A stretch of 64,000 nucleotides of DNA, taken from NCBI RefSeq assembly GCF_963668385.1, contig NZ_OY764327.1, positions 5,366,501 to 5,430,500 on the forward strand. Direction: 5' to 3'. The position numbers and the translations under genes were made by a program. Numbering within the stretch: position 1 is the first letter of the stretch; each line of letters starts with the position of its first letter. The notes beneath the pieces were generated by a model that searched no databases, was not told the DNA's origin, and worked only from the letters and a program-made list of their open reading frames with translations. This stretch comes from an uncultured Carboxylicivirga sp. (lineage in GTDB: Bacteria; Bacteroidota; Bacteroidia; Bacteroidales; Marinilabiliaceae). This document shows, in pieces, positions 44,747 through 54,738 of the stretch.

Positions 44747-45971
44747 CACTCACCTCCTCTTCTGCTTCGGGCAAACCATATAACACGGACAATAACGTAA
44801 GGGCAATAAAAAAAACTTTAGTAAAATATACCTCCGAAAAACCAATCAACCATATTCCACCAAGCACATAAAGTGCGAAAACAGGGTTAAAATTTCGATA
44901 ATGACAATATTGGCGTGCTCCGTGCCACATCAAAAAAAAGTAGATGATAAAAGCAAAAATACCATAACTGGCCAGCAAGTTGGTAACACCATTGTTTCGA
45001 TGAATTTTTCGAGCATTTTGTTCTTCCGCAAATCGCGTTTGCTCCGACCGTCCCAGACCAACCAAGGGACTCTCTGTAAAATCAATTAAATCGATTTGAG
45101 CACTTTTAAATCGTGTATTATAGGTTTGATCGGAGAACGACAATTTTTGAACAATTTTATCACCAATAAAATCAACTGAAACAAAAAGATAAATAACACT
45201 TCCTATTAGCAACGGAACAAAAACAATGCGTCGTTTTATATTCTGATGTATTAAATAATACGAAGTAATAACGTAAAACAAGGCTATTAAACCCGTTGTT
45301 GAAAAAGTACTGATTAATCCCAACATTATAACAACATTGCCCTTGTTCCACAAATATCTTTTACGGATAATATTCAAGAGAAGTGCTACAATCAAGAAGC
45401 CTGAAAAAGCACCAGGTTCCCAGAACGGACCAGAGTTACGTTTCAACAATAAGAAGCCTTCTCCTTTAGTATTGATGGTATATAAAATTACATTATCGAA
45501 GTACTTATAGTTGGATTCTTTTATAAAAGGATGCTCGAAATAAGGTGCCAAAGTGTGACTTAAAAAATATTCAAAAGAAGATGAGTACGAGGGTAAATAG
45601 AAGAACCAACTTACTATTACCGACAAAACAATTAAATGCACATAGTACTCGACAAAACGTTTATCAACCGCTTTCAATGTAAGATAGGCAAATAAAATAC
45701 GAGCATGCAAACCAACAAATGTTGAAAAAGGCAGATAATAAAATTTGAACACCTGTCCTGCCTGAATTAATAAAACACCGGCCAAATAATAAACAATGAA
45801 TTTATCAATTTTTCGTTGGCGATAAATAAATACCCATAATGGAAATAATGTAAACACAATCAACACCTCTATCCGCGACCTATAAAAAAAAGGAATACCG
45901 GAAAAGGCCACCAGAAAATACACCAGCAGATAATCAACAGTCTTTGTTTTATTAATCATTGCTGCCATCAT
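44733..45971 (-). CDS. Wzy-like O-antigen polymerase/ligase family membrane protein
   Basis: 412 residues with about eleven membrane segments and a large periplasmic loop near residues 130-180. The segment GLGRSEQTRFAEEQN and the following RNNGVTNLLASYG resemble the Wzy_C region of O-antigen polymerase family proteins. It probably polymerises the block B repeat unit at the periplasmic face. Overlaps with the genes on both sides show tight coupling. Confidence 0.78.
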   Translation of the reverse strand: MMAAMINKTKTVDYLLVYFLVAFSGIPFFYRSRIEVLIVFTLFPLWVFIYRQRKIDKFIVYYLAGVLLIQAGQVFKFYYLPFSTFVGLHARILFAYLTLKAVDKRFVEYYVHLIVLSVIVSWFFYLPSYSSSFEYFLSHTLAPYFEHPFIKESNYKYFDNVILYTINTKGEGFLLLKRNSGPFWEPGAFSGFLIVALLLNIIRKRYLWNKGNVVIMLGLISTFSTTGLIALFYVITSYYLIHQNIKRRIVFVPLLIGSVIYLFVSVDFIGDKIVQKLSFSDQTYNTRFKSAQIDLIDFTESPLVGLGRSEQTRFAEEQNARKIHRNNGVTNLLASYGIFAFIIYFFLMWHGARQYCHYRNFNPVFALYVLGGIWLIGFSEVYFTKVFFIALTLLSVLYGLPEAEEEVSDGNS

Positions 45972-47190
45972 TCAATATTTTTGTATATAAATCAATATGC
46001 TTTTGACTAACCACTTCTATATCAAAATTATTTTCAATTGTTGATCTGGCATTTAAAGACAATTCTTCGCTTCGCTTTTCATCAACACACCAACGAATTC
46101 CATCAGCTAAATCGTGAATATTAAATGGGGAAGCCAAATAGCCGTTATACTGATGTTTAATCATATCACCATTTCCTCCCGTTTGAAAAGCGACGACGGG
46201 TTTTGAGCAAGACAATGACTCCATTATCAGATTCGACAGGTTCTCTTGCATGGATGGTACAACAACTACATCTGCCACCGAAAGATATTGAATGAGAGTT
46301 GCATCATCACCGATATATCCAACACTGTGTATTGTAATATCTTTTTCAGGAAACTGATCATCTTTTGAACCGCCAATAACAATTAGCTCAAAACGATTTT
46401 TATCCAAAAGATCTATCGCCTGATTAAGTAAATGGAAACCTTTGTTTTCATCAGATGTAGCATCTACTGCAGCAAATAAAACCAACTTTTTATCAAAATT
46501 AAACCCCAATAATTCCCTGTTAATCCTTTGTAAATCGAATTGTTTAGCTAGAATCCCATTCGATAAATGAACAACCTGTTGATCATGCAAAAGACTACTC
46601 CGAAGTGCTTCGGAATACATCCAGGTGCTTGGAGCAATAAAGTGAATCTCTTTTCGCTTATAAATCCTATCTTTTAAGGCATTAATTACACGACTGGCAT
46701 CATTGGTGTTTTCTGAATTCAGAACATGACATCGCCCACAGCCATCCTGAAAATGCTCGCAACCTTTTTCGTAATGGCAACCGCCCGTAAAATACCACAT
46801 ATCGTGCATGGTAATGAAAACAGGAGCCTTTATTTGCAGAATATCACTCAACTTCATAAAGCCCCTGTTGATCCAATGAATATGAACAACATCAGCATTA
46901 TATGAATTTATTTTGGATGCTACTGAAAAAGCATGAATGCCTGATGAAAACATATGATCATTTTGTTTTCCAGCTTTTTGTAGCCAATATTTTTCGAGTT
47001 TAATTAACAGTTTCTTTCGAAAACGTTTATAAAGGCCTTGTTGTATATTAATAACCGAAGGATCATCAGAATGCTTATCTCCAACTAACATCAGAGAATC
47101 GACACCAGACAATTGCAAACCTTTGTGCAAACGATATGCAGCCCTGCCTGCGCCAAAATAATCCTTACCAGTTACATGTACAACCCTCAT
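45952..47190 (-). CDS. Glycosyltransferase family 4 (WcaC-like)
   Basis: 412 residues. The start HVTGKDYFGAGRAAYRLHKG and the four-cysteine segment GGCHYEKGCEHFQDGCGRC (about residues 135-153) are characteristic of the WcaC-type GT4 subgroup. The donor-side motif is VPSMQENLSNLIMESLSC, with Glu-Asn in place of Glu-Gly. The cysteines may bind a metal or form disulfides; the subgroup adds galactose in colanic acid, but the sugar here is unknown. Confidence 0.87.
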   Translation of the reverse strand: MRVVHVTGKDYFGAGRAAYRLHKGLQLSGVDSLMLVGDKHSDDPSVINIQQGLYKRFRKKLLIKLEKYWLQKAGKQNDHMFSSGIHAFSVASKINSYNADVVHIHWINRGFMKLSDILQIKAPVFITMHDMWYFTGGCHYEKGCEHFQDGCGRCHVLNSENTNDASRVINALKDRIYKRKEIHFIAPSTWMYSEALRSSLLHDQQVVHLSNGILAKQFDLQRINRELLGFNFDKKLVLFAAVDATSDENKGFHLLNQAIDLLDKNRFELIVIGGSKDDQFPEKDITIHSVGYIGDDATLIQYLSVADVVVVPSMQENLSNLIMESLSCSKPVVAFQTGGNGDMIKHQYNGYLASPFNIHDLADGIRWCVDEKRSEELSLNARSTIENNFDIEVVSQKHIDLYTKILNDGSND

Positions 47191-48323
47191 CTAACTTTAA
47201 ATAATGCCGTTAACTTATCTACATTCTTCTTAAGATCAAACTCTCTTGAAGCCCTCATGATAGCATTCTCTAACTTTAAATTAAATCCTTCTTCTCCTGA
47301 AATAATCCTATCTACAAAGGCAGACATTGCCTTTACATTATCATTAAAAACATTTCCTCGCTGTAGTTCACTTAACATCTTATCCGGATCGACCGCCAAA
47401 CTCAACACCAATACTTTAGTAAACCAAGCTTGTATAAATGTATTGGGCATCCCCTCGCGTGATGACGTATTTACATACACAGTGGACTTTATAAACCACT
47501 CCAATGTATCGTGATAACTCAATTCTCCCAATATTTCAACCTCATCACCTTTATATTCCTCAATTTCCTTATTTGGTTTACCAATCATTACAAAGCGCCA
47601 TCCTTCTCTTTGTTTCAAATTACGCACCATCTCTATAAAAAGCTCAGGGCGCTTATCAGGAGTCATATTACCCACCCATAAAACAATGTTCTCCTTATTA
47701 TCTTCCAGGTTTTCTATTGGAGGGAAAGAACTGGGAATTACAATGGGCTTTTTACGAAATGAGCGTTTAAATGTCTCTTTTTGTAATTTATTTTGCGCTA
47801 TAACCAAACGTGCATTTCTTTTGCCCCATTCTACCATCTTATCAATCAAAAAGAAATCTATTTTCCGGATCATCTTTTTTGTTTTTGACTGATAAGTAAA
47901 GGAGCGAAAAAGTTTACGGTACTTTTTACGTTCTGCATCTTTATCCTGTGCCAGCACGTAAAGCATCTTTCTTCGCTTGAGCTTACAAAATAATGCGCAG
48001 GCAGCAGTTAAGGCAAAATCGGTACGTTGATAATAAGCTCTGGATTTCGTTTTAAACAAAAGAAAAAACACAGAGAAAAATTCAAAAGAACGTATCGTTT
48101 GTTTACGATAATAATAAAACGAAATGCGTTCATCGTAATAATCGCTCTTTTTGACTTGCTCTTCCAAACCTTTGGCAGCACAAACTATTTCAACATTCCA
48201 ACCTCTCTGCAGCAACTCATTTACCAGATAATAAACCTGAATTTCAGCACCTCCGGTACTGAAAGTTACATACCGTGGAATAACAATACAAACCGATGGT
48301 TTTTGATTCGCTTCTTTTTGCAT
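47187..48323 (-). CDS. Glycosyltransferase family 4
   Basis: 378 residues, GT-B. The N-terminus (CIVIPRYVTFSTGGAEIQVY) has the glycine-rich acceptor loop, and the C-terminal half has VLWVGNMTPDKRPELFIEM and NTSSREGMPNTFIQAWFTK with the paired glutamate region. It follows the Wzc-like gene without a gap, so it is the first transferase of block B. Confidence 0.87.
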   Translation of the reverse strand: MQKEANQKPSVCIVIPRYVTFSTGGAEIQVYYLVNELLQRGWNVEIVCAAKGLEEQVKKSDYYDERISFYYYRKQTIRSFEFFSVFFLLFKTKSRAYYQRTDFALTAACALFCKLKRRKMLYVLAQDKDAERKKYRKLFRSFTYQSKTKKMIRKIDFFLIDKMVEWGKRNARLVIAQNKLQKETFKRSFRKKPIVIPSSFPPIENLEDNKENIVLWVGNMTPDKRPELFIEMVRNLKQREGWRFVMIGKPNKEIEEYKGDEVEILGELSYHDTLEWFIKSTVYVNTSSREGMPNTFIQAWFTKVLVLSLAVDPDKMLSELQRGNVFNDNVKAMSAFVDRIISGEEGFNLKLENAIMRASREFDLKKNVDKLTALFKVR

Positions 48324-50699
48324 TTAATTAAGCCTGGTTTCTTCTGAGTTATACTTATTGTAATATTCGTAGCGATACTTGCGATCTTCTAATCGACTGG
48401 AATTTAAAACTATTCCCAGATTCTTGACATCCTTTTTTTTCATATCTGAAAAAACAGAATTAACAATACTCTTTTCACTAAAGTTCTCGCGAACTACGAA
48501 TACATTAATATCTGAATAATCCATTAATAAAAAGGCATCGCTAACCACTCCAACCGGAGACGAATCAACCACAATATAATCGTATTGCTTTCGCAAGCTC
48601 TTGAAAATATCTTTTGTTGTTTCGCTGGCTATCAACTCCAACGGATTTGGAGGAATAACTCCAGGAGTAATTACATCAAGTCCTTTAAATTCAGTGGAAT
48701 GTATTATGTCCACCAATGCTTTATTACCTACATAATAGGATGCTAATCCGTTTTTATAATCTTCAACCAGATTTGAGTACTGATTACTCTTTCGCAAATC
48801 AAATCCAAGCACAATCACTTTCTTACCCATATGAGCTAGCGATAATGCCAGATTTAGAGAAACAAAACTTTTACCTTCGCCAGCTACACTCGAAGTTACC
48901 AGAATTGTTTTATGTGTTTCGCGTTTTATAAAAAAGAATAAATTAGTTCGAATGGTTCTGAAAGTTTCTGCAATAGCCGATTTTGGATATTCAGCAACAA
49001 CAACATCCGATTTTTCTGTATTTTTTAAGATAGACCCCAGAAATGGCAATTGATTGAATTCATCAAGCTCTTGTTCTCCTTTAATTCTGTCATCAAAAAA
49101 ACGAATAAGCATAATTAACATTGATGGAACCAATACTCCCAATAAGATGGCTAATGAGTAGTTTATGCGTGGATCAGGAAAAACCTGACGATCCAATCTA
49201 GCTGGCTCAACAATTTCATGTTCTGGTAAGTTCGAAGCTTTAGCAATCTGTGCTTCCGCCCTACGCTGCAACAAAAAGGTATAAATGGCATCATTCAAAT
49301 GAAACTTACGCTCGAAACCAACCAACTGACGTTCTGTTCTTGGCAAATCTTCCAAATCACGCTTCATCTCACTTATTTTGGAAGTTAGATCAGCTAATGT
49401 TCGATCCAATGTTTTTATCGAAAACTCAATATTTTCAACAATCGGACGCTTCAAACTCTCGATCTGAATCTCAATATTTTTTAAATACGGACTTTTCTCC
49501 TGCTTTTTACCAATCAGTTCACTTCGTTGATTGACTAATAAAATTAGATCGCGCATCAAATCATTCAAATTCTGATCAGTAATTCCCATAGATGAAGGAA
49601 CCACTAAATCACTTAAATCGTCATTAGCTTTAAAAAATTCATCGAGATACTGATAATATTGATACTGTCTATCTACCGATGATTTTTCCAGCTCGAGTTG
49701 ATGCATCCGTTCATAAATTCGCCCTGCTTTACTACTTATATCAATTACCTGATTACCCGAACGAAAACTTTCCAGACGATGTTCGGCCACACTCAATGAA
49801 TCTGATATTTCATCAAGCTGCGAATTTATATATGCAATGGTATTTTGTGCCAAATGGTTTTTACGATTCAGGTTTTTCTTTAGATAAATATCAGTAAGAG
49901 TAGTCACAAAATCAGTTGCCTTTACATACGAGTGATCTTTTAATTTGATCTCTACAATACTAACCTCCGGATTAACCGGTGCAACCTTCAAATTATCTTT
50001 AATTCCTCTTACAACGGCATTTTTATCTTTAAAAACAAAACTGTATTTCTTTCCTACAATATCTTGTAATTTAGAAGCATCTTTCAAAAAAATTTGAAAA
50101 CGATAAAAATCGCCGAAAACATTATCAGACTGAAAATAAGCCGAATTTAAAGAAACTGCTCCCTGACGTTTTTTGACCAATCCGGTATTATAATTTATTA
50201 CATCAACCTCATTACCATCAGCTTCTATATTAAACTTACCGTCTGACATAAACTCAAGACTAAACTTAACATCGATAGCCTGCACATGACTGGAATCGTA
50301 TAATACTACAAATGGAGCATCTGTATATACTTCCTTTTCAATCAGGTTTGATGTTTGATAATATTCAACTTCAAGATTCAGCTGTTCAACAGTTTGAATA
50401 ATTAAAGGAGTTGATTTAAGTATCAACATCTCATTTTGAAATGCTCTTTTTTGATCGAATAACTGAAAACTTTGCAAAAACTCAGTAGCTTTTTGACTCT
50501 GCAAACCAGTATTTTCTTTAATATAAATACTCGATGACACCTCATAAGTAGGTGCAATTACTTTACCTAAAACAAAGGCCAAAAGAATGAAGTCGACAAT
50601 GGCGATAACATAGTAATACCACTTCTTTCTTACTATTCCAACAACTCTTCGAAGATCGAGATATTGATCTTTACTATTATTTTGCTGAGGACTATTCAT
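48324..50699 (-). CDS. Wzc-like tyrosine autokinase and chain-length regulator
   Basis: 791 residues. The N-terminal Wzz domain has two membrane segments (about residues 30-50 and 512-535) flanking a long coiled-coil periplasmic part. The cytoplasmic BY-kinase domain has Walker A SSVAGEGKS (about residues 604-612), Walker A' VIVLGFDLRKSN and Walker B YIVVDSSPVG. The C-terminus ends with a tyrosine cluster (YRYEYYNKY), the autophosphorylation tail. It controls chain length and export together with the Wza-like protein whose gene abuts it. No separate Wzb phosphatase gene is seen nearby. Confidence 0.93.
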   Translation of the reverse strand: MNSPQQNNSKDQYLDLRRVVGIVRKKWYYYVIAIVDFILLAFVLGKVIAPTYEVSSSIYIKENTGLQSQKATEFLQSFQLFDQKRAFQNEMLILKSTPLIIQTVEQLNLEVEYYQTSNLIEKEVYTDAPFVVLYDSSHVQAIDVKFSLEFMSDGKFNIEADGNEVDVINYNTGLVKKRQGAVSLNSAYFQSDNVFGDFYRFQIFLKDASKLQDIVGKKYSFVFKDKNAVVRGIKDNLKVAPVNPEVSIVEIKLKDHSYVKATDFVTTLTDIYLKKNLNRKNHLAQNTIAYINSQLDEISDSLSVAEHRLESFRSGNQVIDISSKAGRIYERMHQLELEKSSVDRQYQYYQYLDEFFKANDDLSDLVVPSSMGITDQNLNDLMRDLILLVNQRSELIGKKQEKSPYLKNIEIQIESLKRPIVENIEFSIKTLDRTLADLTSKISEMKRDLEDLPRTERQLVGFERKFHLNDAIYTFLLQRRAEAQIAKASNLPEHEIVEPARLDRQVFPDPRINYSLAILLGVLVPSMLIMLIRFFDDRIKGEQELDEFNQLPFLGSILKNTEKSDVVVAEYPKSAIAETFRTIRTNLFFFIKRETHKTILVTSSVAGEGKSFVSLNLALSLAHMGKKVIVLGFDLRKSNQYSNLVEDYKNGLASYYVGNKALVDIIHSTEFKGLDVITPGVIPPNPLELIASETTKDIFKSLRKQYDYIVVDSSPVGVVSDAFLLMDYSDINVFVVRENFSEKSIVNSVFSDMKKKDVKNLGIVLNSSRLEDRKYRYEYYNKYNSEETRLN

Positions 50700-51460
50700 T
50701 AATCATTATTTATATAGTTGGCCACTAAAATAAATGTTGTAATACCCGATAGTATTAAGGCCCATGGGAAGGTATCAATACCCCACTTACGCTTGTTCAT
50801 AGGCTCAATATAAACCACATCGTTTGGCTTTAGATAAAAAGCACTTTCACCTAATAGATCAACATCTGTTAGGTCAATTCGCTGCTTCGAAACCTGATTA
50901 TTTTCTTCGCGAACTACTACTGCATACTTTCTGTTTCCGTATACATTTACGTCTCCGGCCATACCCAATGCCTGAAATATATTGATATGCTCGGTAGCAT
51001 AAAAATACCTTCCGGGATGTTCGACATACCCCAAAATAGTGATATTTTTATTTACAAATGACACTTTTACAGTGGGTTCATTCAAATACATTTCCAATTC
51101 CTTCTGAAGCTTCTCTGCTGCCTCATCTGTATTTAAATTCATAACATTAAACTGACCTATAATAGGCAATTGAATATATCCCTTATCATCTACTACATAA
51201 GACACCATAGCAAGGTCGTTCTCCGATCGTCCTCCTCCATAACGGTTTGCATCATTACTCATAAAGTTGATTTTACCATCATCCAAGGAAGTAACCTGTA
51301 AATACAATTGGTCGAAAGCCTTTATCTTGATTTTTTGATTGGCATTAGTATAATTAACTAATGTATCTAAAGTGGATTTATCCTGAAGATATATCATGTC
51401 TTTTTGAGGCACGCAGCTCAATAAAGAGATAAACAACAAAAGTGATAAGATTTGTCTCAT
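50699..51460 (-). CDS. Wza-like polysaccharide export lipoprotein
   Basis: 253 residues. A lipoprotein signal ends in LLSCVPQ (Cys16). A Poly_export domain follows (residues about 45-140, with FDQLYLQVTSLDD and IQLPIIGQFNV) and an SLBB domain (about 145-215, with VKVSFVNKNITILGYVEHPG). The C-terminus is a hydrophobic segment (WALILSGITTFILVANYI), as in Bacteroidota Wza homologues. It forms the outer-membrane exit for the polymer. First gene of the polysaccharide operon: the 167 bp upstream probably holds the main promoter. Confidence 0.93.
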   Translation of the reverse strand: MRQILSLLLFISLLSCVPQKDMIYLQDKSTLDTLVNYTNANQKIKIKAFDQLYLQVTSLDDGKINFMSNDANRYGGGRSENDLAMVSYVVDDKGYIQLPIIGQFNVMNLNTDEAAEKLQKELEMYLNEPTVKVSFVNKNITILGYVEHPGRYFYATEHINIFQALGMAGDVNVYGNRKYAVVVREENNQVSKQRIDLTDVDLLGESAFYLKPNDVVYIEPMNKRKWGIDTFPWALILSGITTFILVANYINND

Positions 51461-51627
51461 GCGGGTTTGAGTCTAAGTATGCTTTAATAAATAAAAATAT
51501 AGATAAATGATGACCTTACCTCTTTTTTTTTATGAATTAACCCTTTTACACTATTAAAGCATTTAATTAAATGATAATGCAAACACTAATTTTAATTACC
51601 CTGTAGCAACCCAACCTCATTTATAAA

Positions 51628-52255
51628 ATGAAAAACACTAAACTGTCGACTCTGACTATACTTTTGTTAATAATCAACCTGAATTGAGGATTAATCATAA
51701 TTGCTATTTTATGAGGAATAGCAAAAGAAGAACCTTCTATGAAATTTGAAGAATATGGTTTTATAACTCCATTCTCAGCTATGCAACTATTATCCATAGT
51801 AAGCTTAACCTATTGACATTTAAGAAACAGAAACAAGCTATTTGGTTGATGATTAGTAAAGGTTTTACTTTTCTGGCTTTGGATGAAATATTACTCATCC
51901 ACGAAAACATTGATAAGTGGATTCATGCTTTCTTTCAGATTACCCAAACACACTTAACCGATCGTATCGACGATTTTATCATTCTACTATATGGCATTGT
52001 GGATGGCTTATTAATGATTAAGAATCGAAGGTTGTTTTTAAATAACAAACCCGGTCTTGCTTTAGCAATAACCGGATTTATTCTTATGTTTTAAGCGTTT
52101 TGGTTGATGCCGCAACCAATGATTCCTTTCTACTTTCCCCTTCCTTCATTTCAGAAAACAGAGAGTAGCACATAGGAGTAATTATTGAAGAATCTCTTAA
52201 AATAGTATCGGAAGACACTTTAGCTGCCGCATTTATTAGTTACTATCGAAACTAA
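51628..52255 (+). pseudogene. Decayed gene for a multi-span membrane protein
   Basis: A continuous protein can be read with five repairs. From the ATG at 51628 it begins MKNTKLSTLTILLLIINLN, then has TGA at 51685 and at 51712 where Trp is likely. It continues with AKEEPSMKFEEYG and IITPFSAMQLLSI-like sequence to a frameshift near 51813. The next part (FLALDEILLIHENIDKWI, then DRIDDFIILLYGIVDG) runs to a second frameshift near 52090, then VLVDAATNDSFL, an in-frame TAG and a final segment ending in FISYYRN at 52253. It looks like a three- or four-span membrane protein of unknown family. The degree of decay shows that it is no longer expressed as a full protein. Confidence 0.72.
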
Positions 52256-52810
52256 TTATTTAGCAGTTTTGATTCGGTAACTTACCCTTACATCACCTTT
52301 CGAAATCTTATTTAGCTTTCCTTTAAGAAGACGCTTTTTTAAAGGATTTAAATGATCAATAAAAAGAGTTCCATCCAGATGATCATATTCATGTTGTATG
52401 ACACGAGCTGCAAAACCTTCGTATTCTTCTACCTTTGCTTCAAAGTTCTCATCCAAATAAGTAATACGTATTTTCGTCGGACGTTTTACATCTTCTCTGA
52501 TAGTAGGTAAACTTAAACATCCTTCAGACAATGAAACTTCAGTACTTTCTAAAGGCTCTAGTTTTGCATTGATAAAAACCTTTTTTAATCCTTCCAATTC
52601 TGGATATTCATCTTTTATTGGGTCAGCATCAATAACAAATAAACGTATTGATTTGCCAACCTGAGGAGCTGCCAATCCAATACCGTCAGAATAATACATA
52701 GTTTCCCACATATTTTCAATAACAGTACTTAAATTCTCATAATCTTTGTCAATATCTTGCGCAACTTTCCTTAATACGGGATGTCCGTACACAACAACAG
52801 GGTATATCAT
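52256..52810 (-). CDS. def: Peptide deformylase
   Basis: 184 residues with the three metal-site motifs: [17 protein letters not shown] (metal-binding Cys) and QHEYDHLDG (two metal-binding His and the catalytic Glu). It removes the N-formyl group from nascent proteins. The start overlaps the ruvX stop by 4 bp, a common Bacteroidota arrangement. The stop directly abuts the converging pseudogene. Confidence 0.97.
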   Translation of the reverse strand: MIYPVVVYGHPVLRKVAQDIDKDYENLSTVIENMWETMYYSDGIGLAAPQVGKSIRLFVIDADPIKDEYPELEGLKKVFINAKLEPLESTEVSLSEGCLSLPTIREDVKRPTKIRITYLDENFEAKVEEYEGFAARVIQHEYDHLDGTLFIDHLNPLKKRLLKGKLNKISKGDVRVSYRIKTAK

Positions 52811-53223
52811 AATCTATTTTGTTCCATATATGTTTGTAAAATAATAGTGGCACTAACTTTATCAATTAAAGCCTTATCTTGTCGGGCTTTCTTTTTTAAA
52901 CCTCCATCGATCATTGCCTGAAACGCAATTTTTGAGGTAAACCGTTCATCTACCCAAACAACAGGAATATGAGGAAGCTTGTTTTTTAGGCGATTAACAA
53001 ATGGCTGAATATACTTCATTGATTCTGAATCTTCACCTGAATTTTGAGTTGGATGTCCAATGACAATCTTTTCCACCTCCTCTTCTTTCATATAATTAAC
53101 GATAAAATCGAAAAGCTCATGCGAAGAAACCGTTGTTAAACCATTGGCAATTATTTGCAACGGATCGGTAACTGCAACACCACTCTTTTTTCTGCCATAA
53201 TCAATAGCCAAAATTCTGCCCAT
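52807..53223 (-). CDS. ruvX: Holliday junction resolvase-like protein (YqgF/RuvX)
   Basis: 138 residues from the ATG at 53223; a TTG six bases upstream would add two residues. Motifs of the RNase H-like fold are [28 protein letters not shown] and WVDERFTS, followed by a C-terminal aspartate in [13 protein letters not shown]. The family acts in pre-16S rRNA 5' maturation or in recombination. Coupled to def. Confidence 0.93.
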   Translation of the reverse strand: MGRILAIDYGRKKSGVAVTDPLQIIANGLTTVSSHELFDFIVNYMKEEEVEKIVIGHPTQNSGEDSESMKYIQPFVNRLKNKLPHIPVVWVDERFTSKIAFQAMIDGGLKKKARQDKALIDKVSATIILQTYMEQNRL

Positions 53224-53552
53224 AAACAATTTTTATACAAAGATAGCAGAATAAGATTAAGCCAACTTGATTCTAATCATTTGTAAACAAATCAAACGCC
53301 TTCTAAAAACGAAACTGCGATTTTGACAGTTACAACACTAGTTTTAAAGTCATTATGACAGTAACTATCTGCTCAAAACTGCCAAAAATACATTCATTGA
53401 AAATGGTTAATTCTGTAATAAGATTTTTTTTAACTGAATGATTGTTAATTACGCATTTTTCACGAAAGATCCTATTTCTTTTGGCATTTAGTTTGAAACA
53501 AGAATATGTGAAAACAATTTAATGTTAAACTTAAATTTTGGAGGAACTAACC
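53224..53552 (+). promoter_or_regulatory. Divergent region with candidate promoter of the hsp20 cluster
   Basis: About 330 bp between ruvX (minus) and hsp20 (plus). TTTTGG (53479-53484) and TATGTG (53505-53510) are spaced like the -33/-7 elements of the Bacteroidota housekeeping promoter. The same stretch (TGGCATTTAGTTTGA, 53482-53496) also partly fits a sigma-54 -24/-12 site. Only one can be right, and neither is proven. GGAGGA at 53540-53545 is a strong ribosome-binding site for the ATG at 53553. Confidence 0.35.
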
Positions 53553-54005
53553 ATGACACTTGCTAGATTATCAAACAACAGATTTCCATCAATGCCTTCA
53601 ATCTTTGACCGCTTTTTTGATGGTGAATTGATGGACTTTAACAGCAACAATTTTTCAAACACTAACACTACAATGCCAGCTGTTAATGTTAAGGAAAACG
53701 ACAACGAGTTTACAATCGAAGTTGCCGCTCCAGGAATGAAGAAAGATGACTTTAACGTTAGCTACGACAATGGACGATTAACCATCGCTTCGGAAGTTAA
53801 AAACGAATCGGAAGAAAAAGAGGGAGAAAAAGTTACCCGACGCGAATTTAGTTATCAATCTTTCCAACGATCTTTTTCAATAGCTGAAAATGTTGTTCAA
53901 TCAGAAAACATTTCTGCTTCGTACGAAAATGGAATTCTTCACATTTCAATGCCTAAACGCGAAGAAGTAAAACCAAAACCAGCGAAACAAATTGCTATTA
54001 AGTAA
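53553..54005 (+). CDS. Small heat-shock protein, Hsp20 family
   Basis: 150 residues. The alpha-crystallin domain spans about residues 42-140, with MPAVNVKENDNEFTIEVAAP, GRLTIASE and ENGILHISMPKRE. The C-terminal tail contains the AKQIAIK segment (I-x-I type, for oligomer contacts). It is an ATP-independent holdase. The start is the ATG at 53553, with GGAGGA 8 bp upstream; a TTG 15 bp further upstream is not needed. Its own terminator follows at 54013. Confidence 0.95.
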   Translation: MTLARLSNNRFPSMPSIFDRFFDGELMDFNSNNFSNTNTTMPAVNVKENDNEFTIEVAAPGMKKDDFNVSYDNGRLTIASEVKNESEEKEGEKVTRREFSYQSFQRSFSIAENVVQSENISASYENGILHISMPKREEVKPKPAKQIAIK

Positions 54006-54012
54006 TGGATTT

Positions 54013-54037
54013 AAAGGGCAGCTCCCCTGCCCTTTTT
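54013..54037 (+). terminator. Rho-independent terminator after hsp20
   Basis: AAAGGGCAG / CTGCCCTTT forms a strong GC-rich stem with a short CTCCC loop, followed by TTT CAATTT. It lies 8 bp after the hsp20 stop codon. Confidence 0.85.
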
Positions 54038-54185
54038 TCAATTTAATCAGTTAATAATACATGTTGGTTTAAAATAACCATGTTGATTGTATGCTTTTAC
54101 GTAACATTATATGGCAATAACTTTTAATTTAATTACAACATGCAATTAACAAGTAATTTAATTTACAACATTAAAATTGCAAGCC

Positions 54186-54686
54186 ATGAAAACAACAGTT
54201 TTATATCATAACCCATTTGGAATTTTAAATACATGGTCTGATGCATGTATGTACGAACCACTTATTCAGTTTAATAAATTCAGTAATACAACTTATAATC
54301 ATAATTCAGATAAACACCTATGGAAAATTAATTTACCTGAATTTTCAAAAAAGGACTTAAGCATATCTCTTGATAACAATTCATTAATCATTAAAGGATA
54401 CAAAAACACATCTTCATTGTTGAGAAAAAATAATGAGAGTGTTTTTCAATTTGAAAAACGAATTGCTCTTTCGGATGATATGAATACTGAAAAAATTAAA
54501 GCAAACTTTAAAAAAGGTGTATTAACTCTTGAGATTCCAAAGAAAAAAGAATCTGTTAGTTACCGAGAAATACCCGTAAATGGCGATAAAAATTCAGATA
54601 CAATCAATCTAGCTTCAGACAATAAAAAAGGTTGGTTCACTGTTTTAACTCAAAAGCTTAAAAAGACCTTTGCCCTCGGGGCATAA
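54186..54686 (+). CDS. Second Hsp20-family protein
   Basis: 166 residues from the ATG at 54186 (the in-frame TTG at 54177 is less likely). The alpha-crystallin domain covers about residues 42-135: HLWKINLPEFSKKDLSISLD, NSLIIKGY, FQFEKRIAL and FKKGVLTLEIPKKKE. It is diverged from the neighbouring Hsp20, with a Ser/Asn-rich tail and a basic C-terminus instead of an I-x-I motif. It likely forms mixed oligomers or acts on different clients. It is followed by a small gene and thioredoxin with short gaps. Confidence 0.87.
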   Translation: MKTTVLYHNPFGILNTWSDACMYEPLIQFNKFSNTTYNHNSDKHLWKINLPEFSKKDLSISLDNNSLIIKGYKNTSSLLRKNNESVFQFEKRIALSDDMNTEKIKANFKKGVLTLEIPKKKESVSYREIPVNGDKNSDTINLASDNKKGWFTVLTQKLKKTFALGA

Positions 54687-54738
54687 AAGGCTCTTTTAAC
54701 CATATAAATCTAACTACAAATTAATAAAAACTACAATC

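Noticed and set aside
53482-53496. Sigma-54 promoter upstream of hsp20
   Set aside because: Only part of the -24/-12 pattern fits (no GC at -12), and a -33/-7 pair overlaps the same place; kept only as an alternative in the feature entry.
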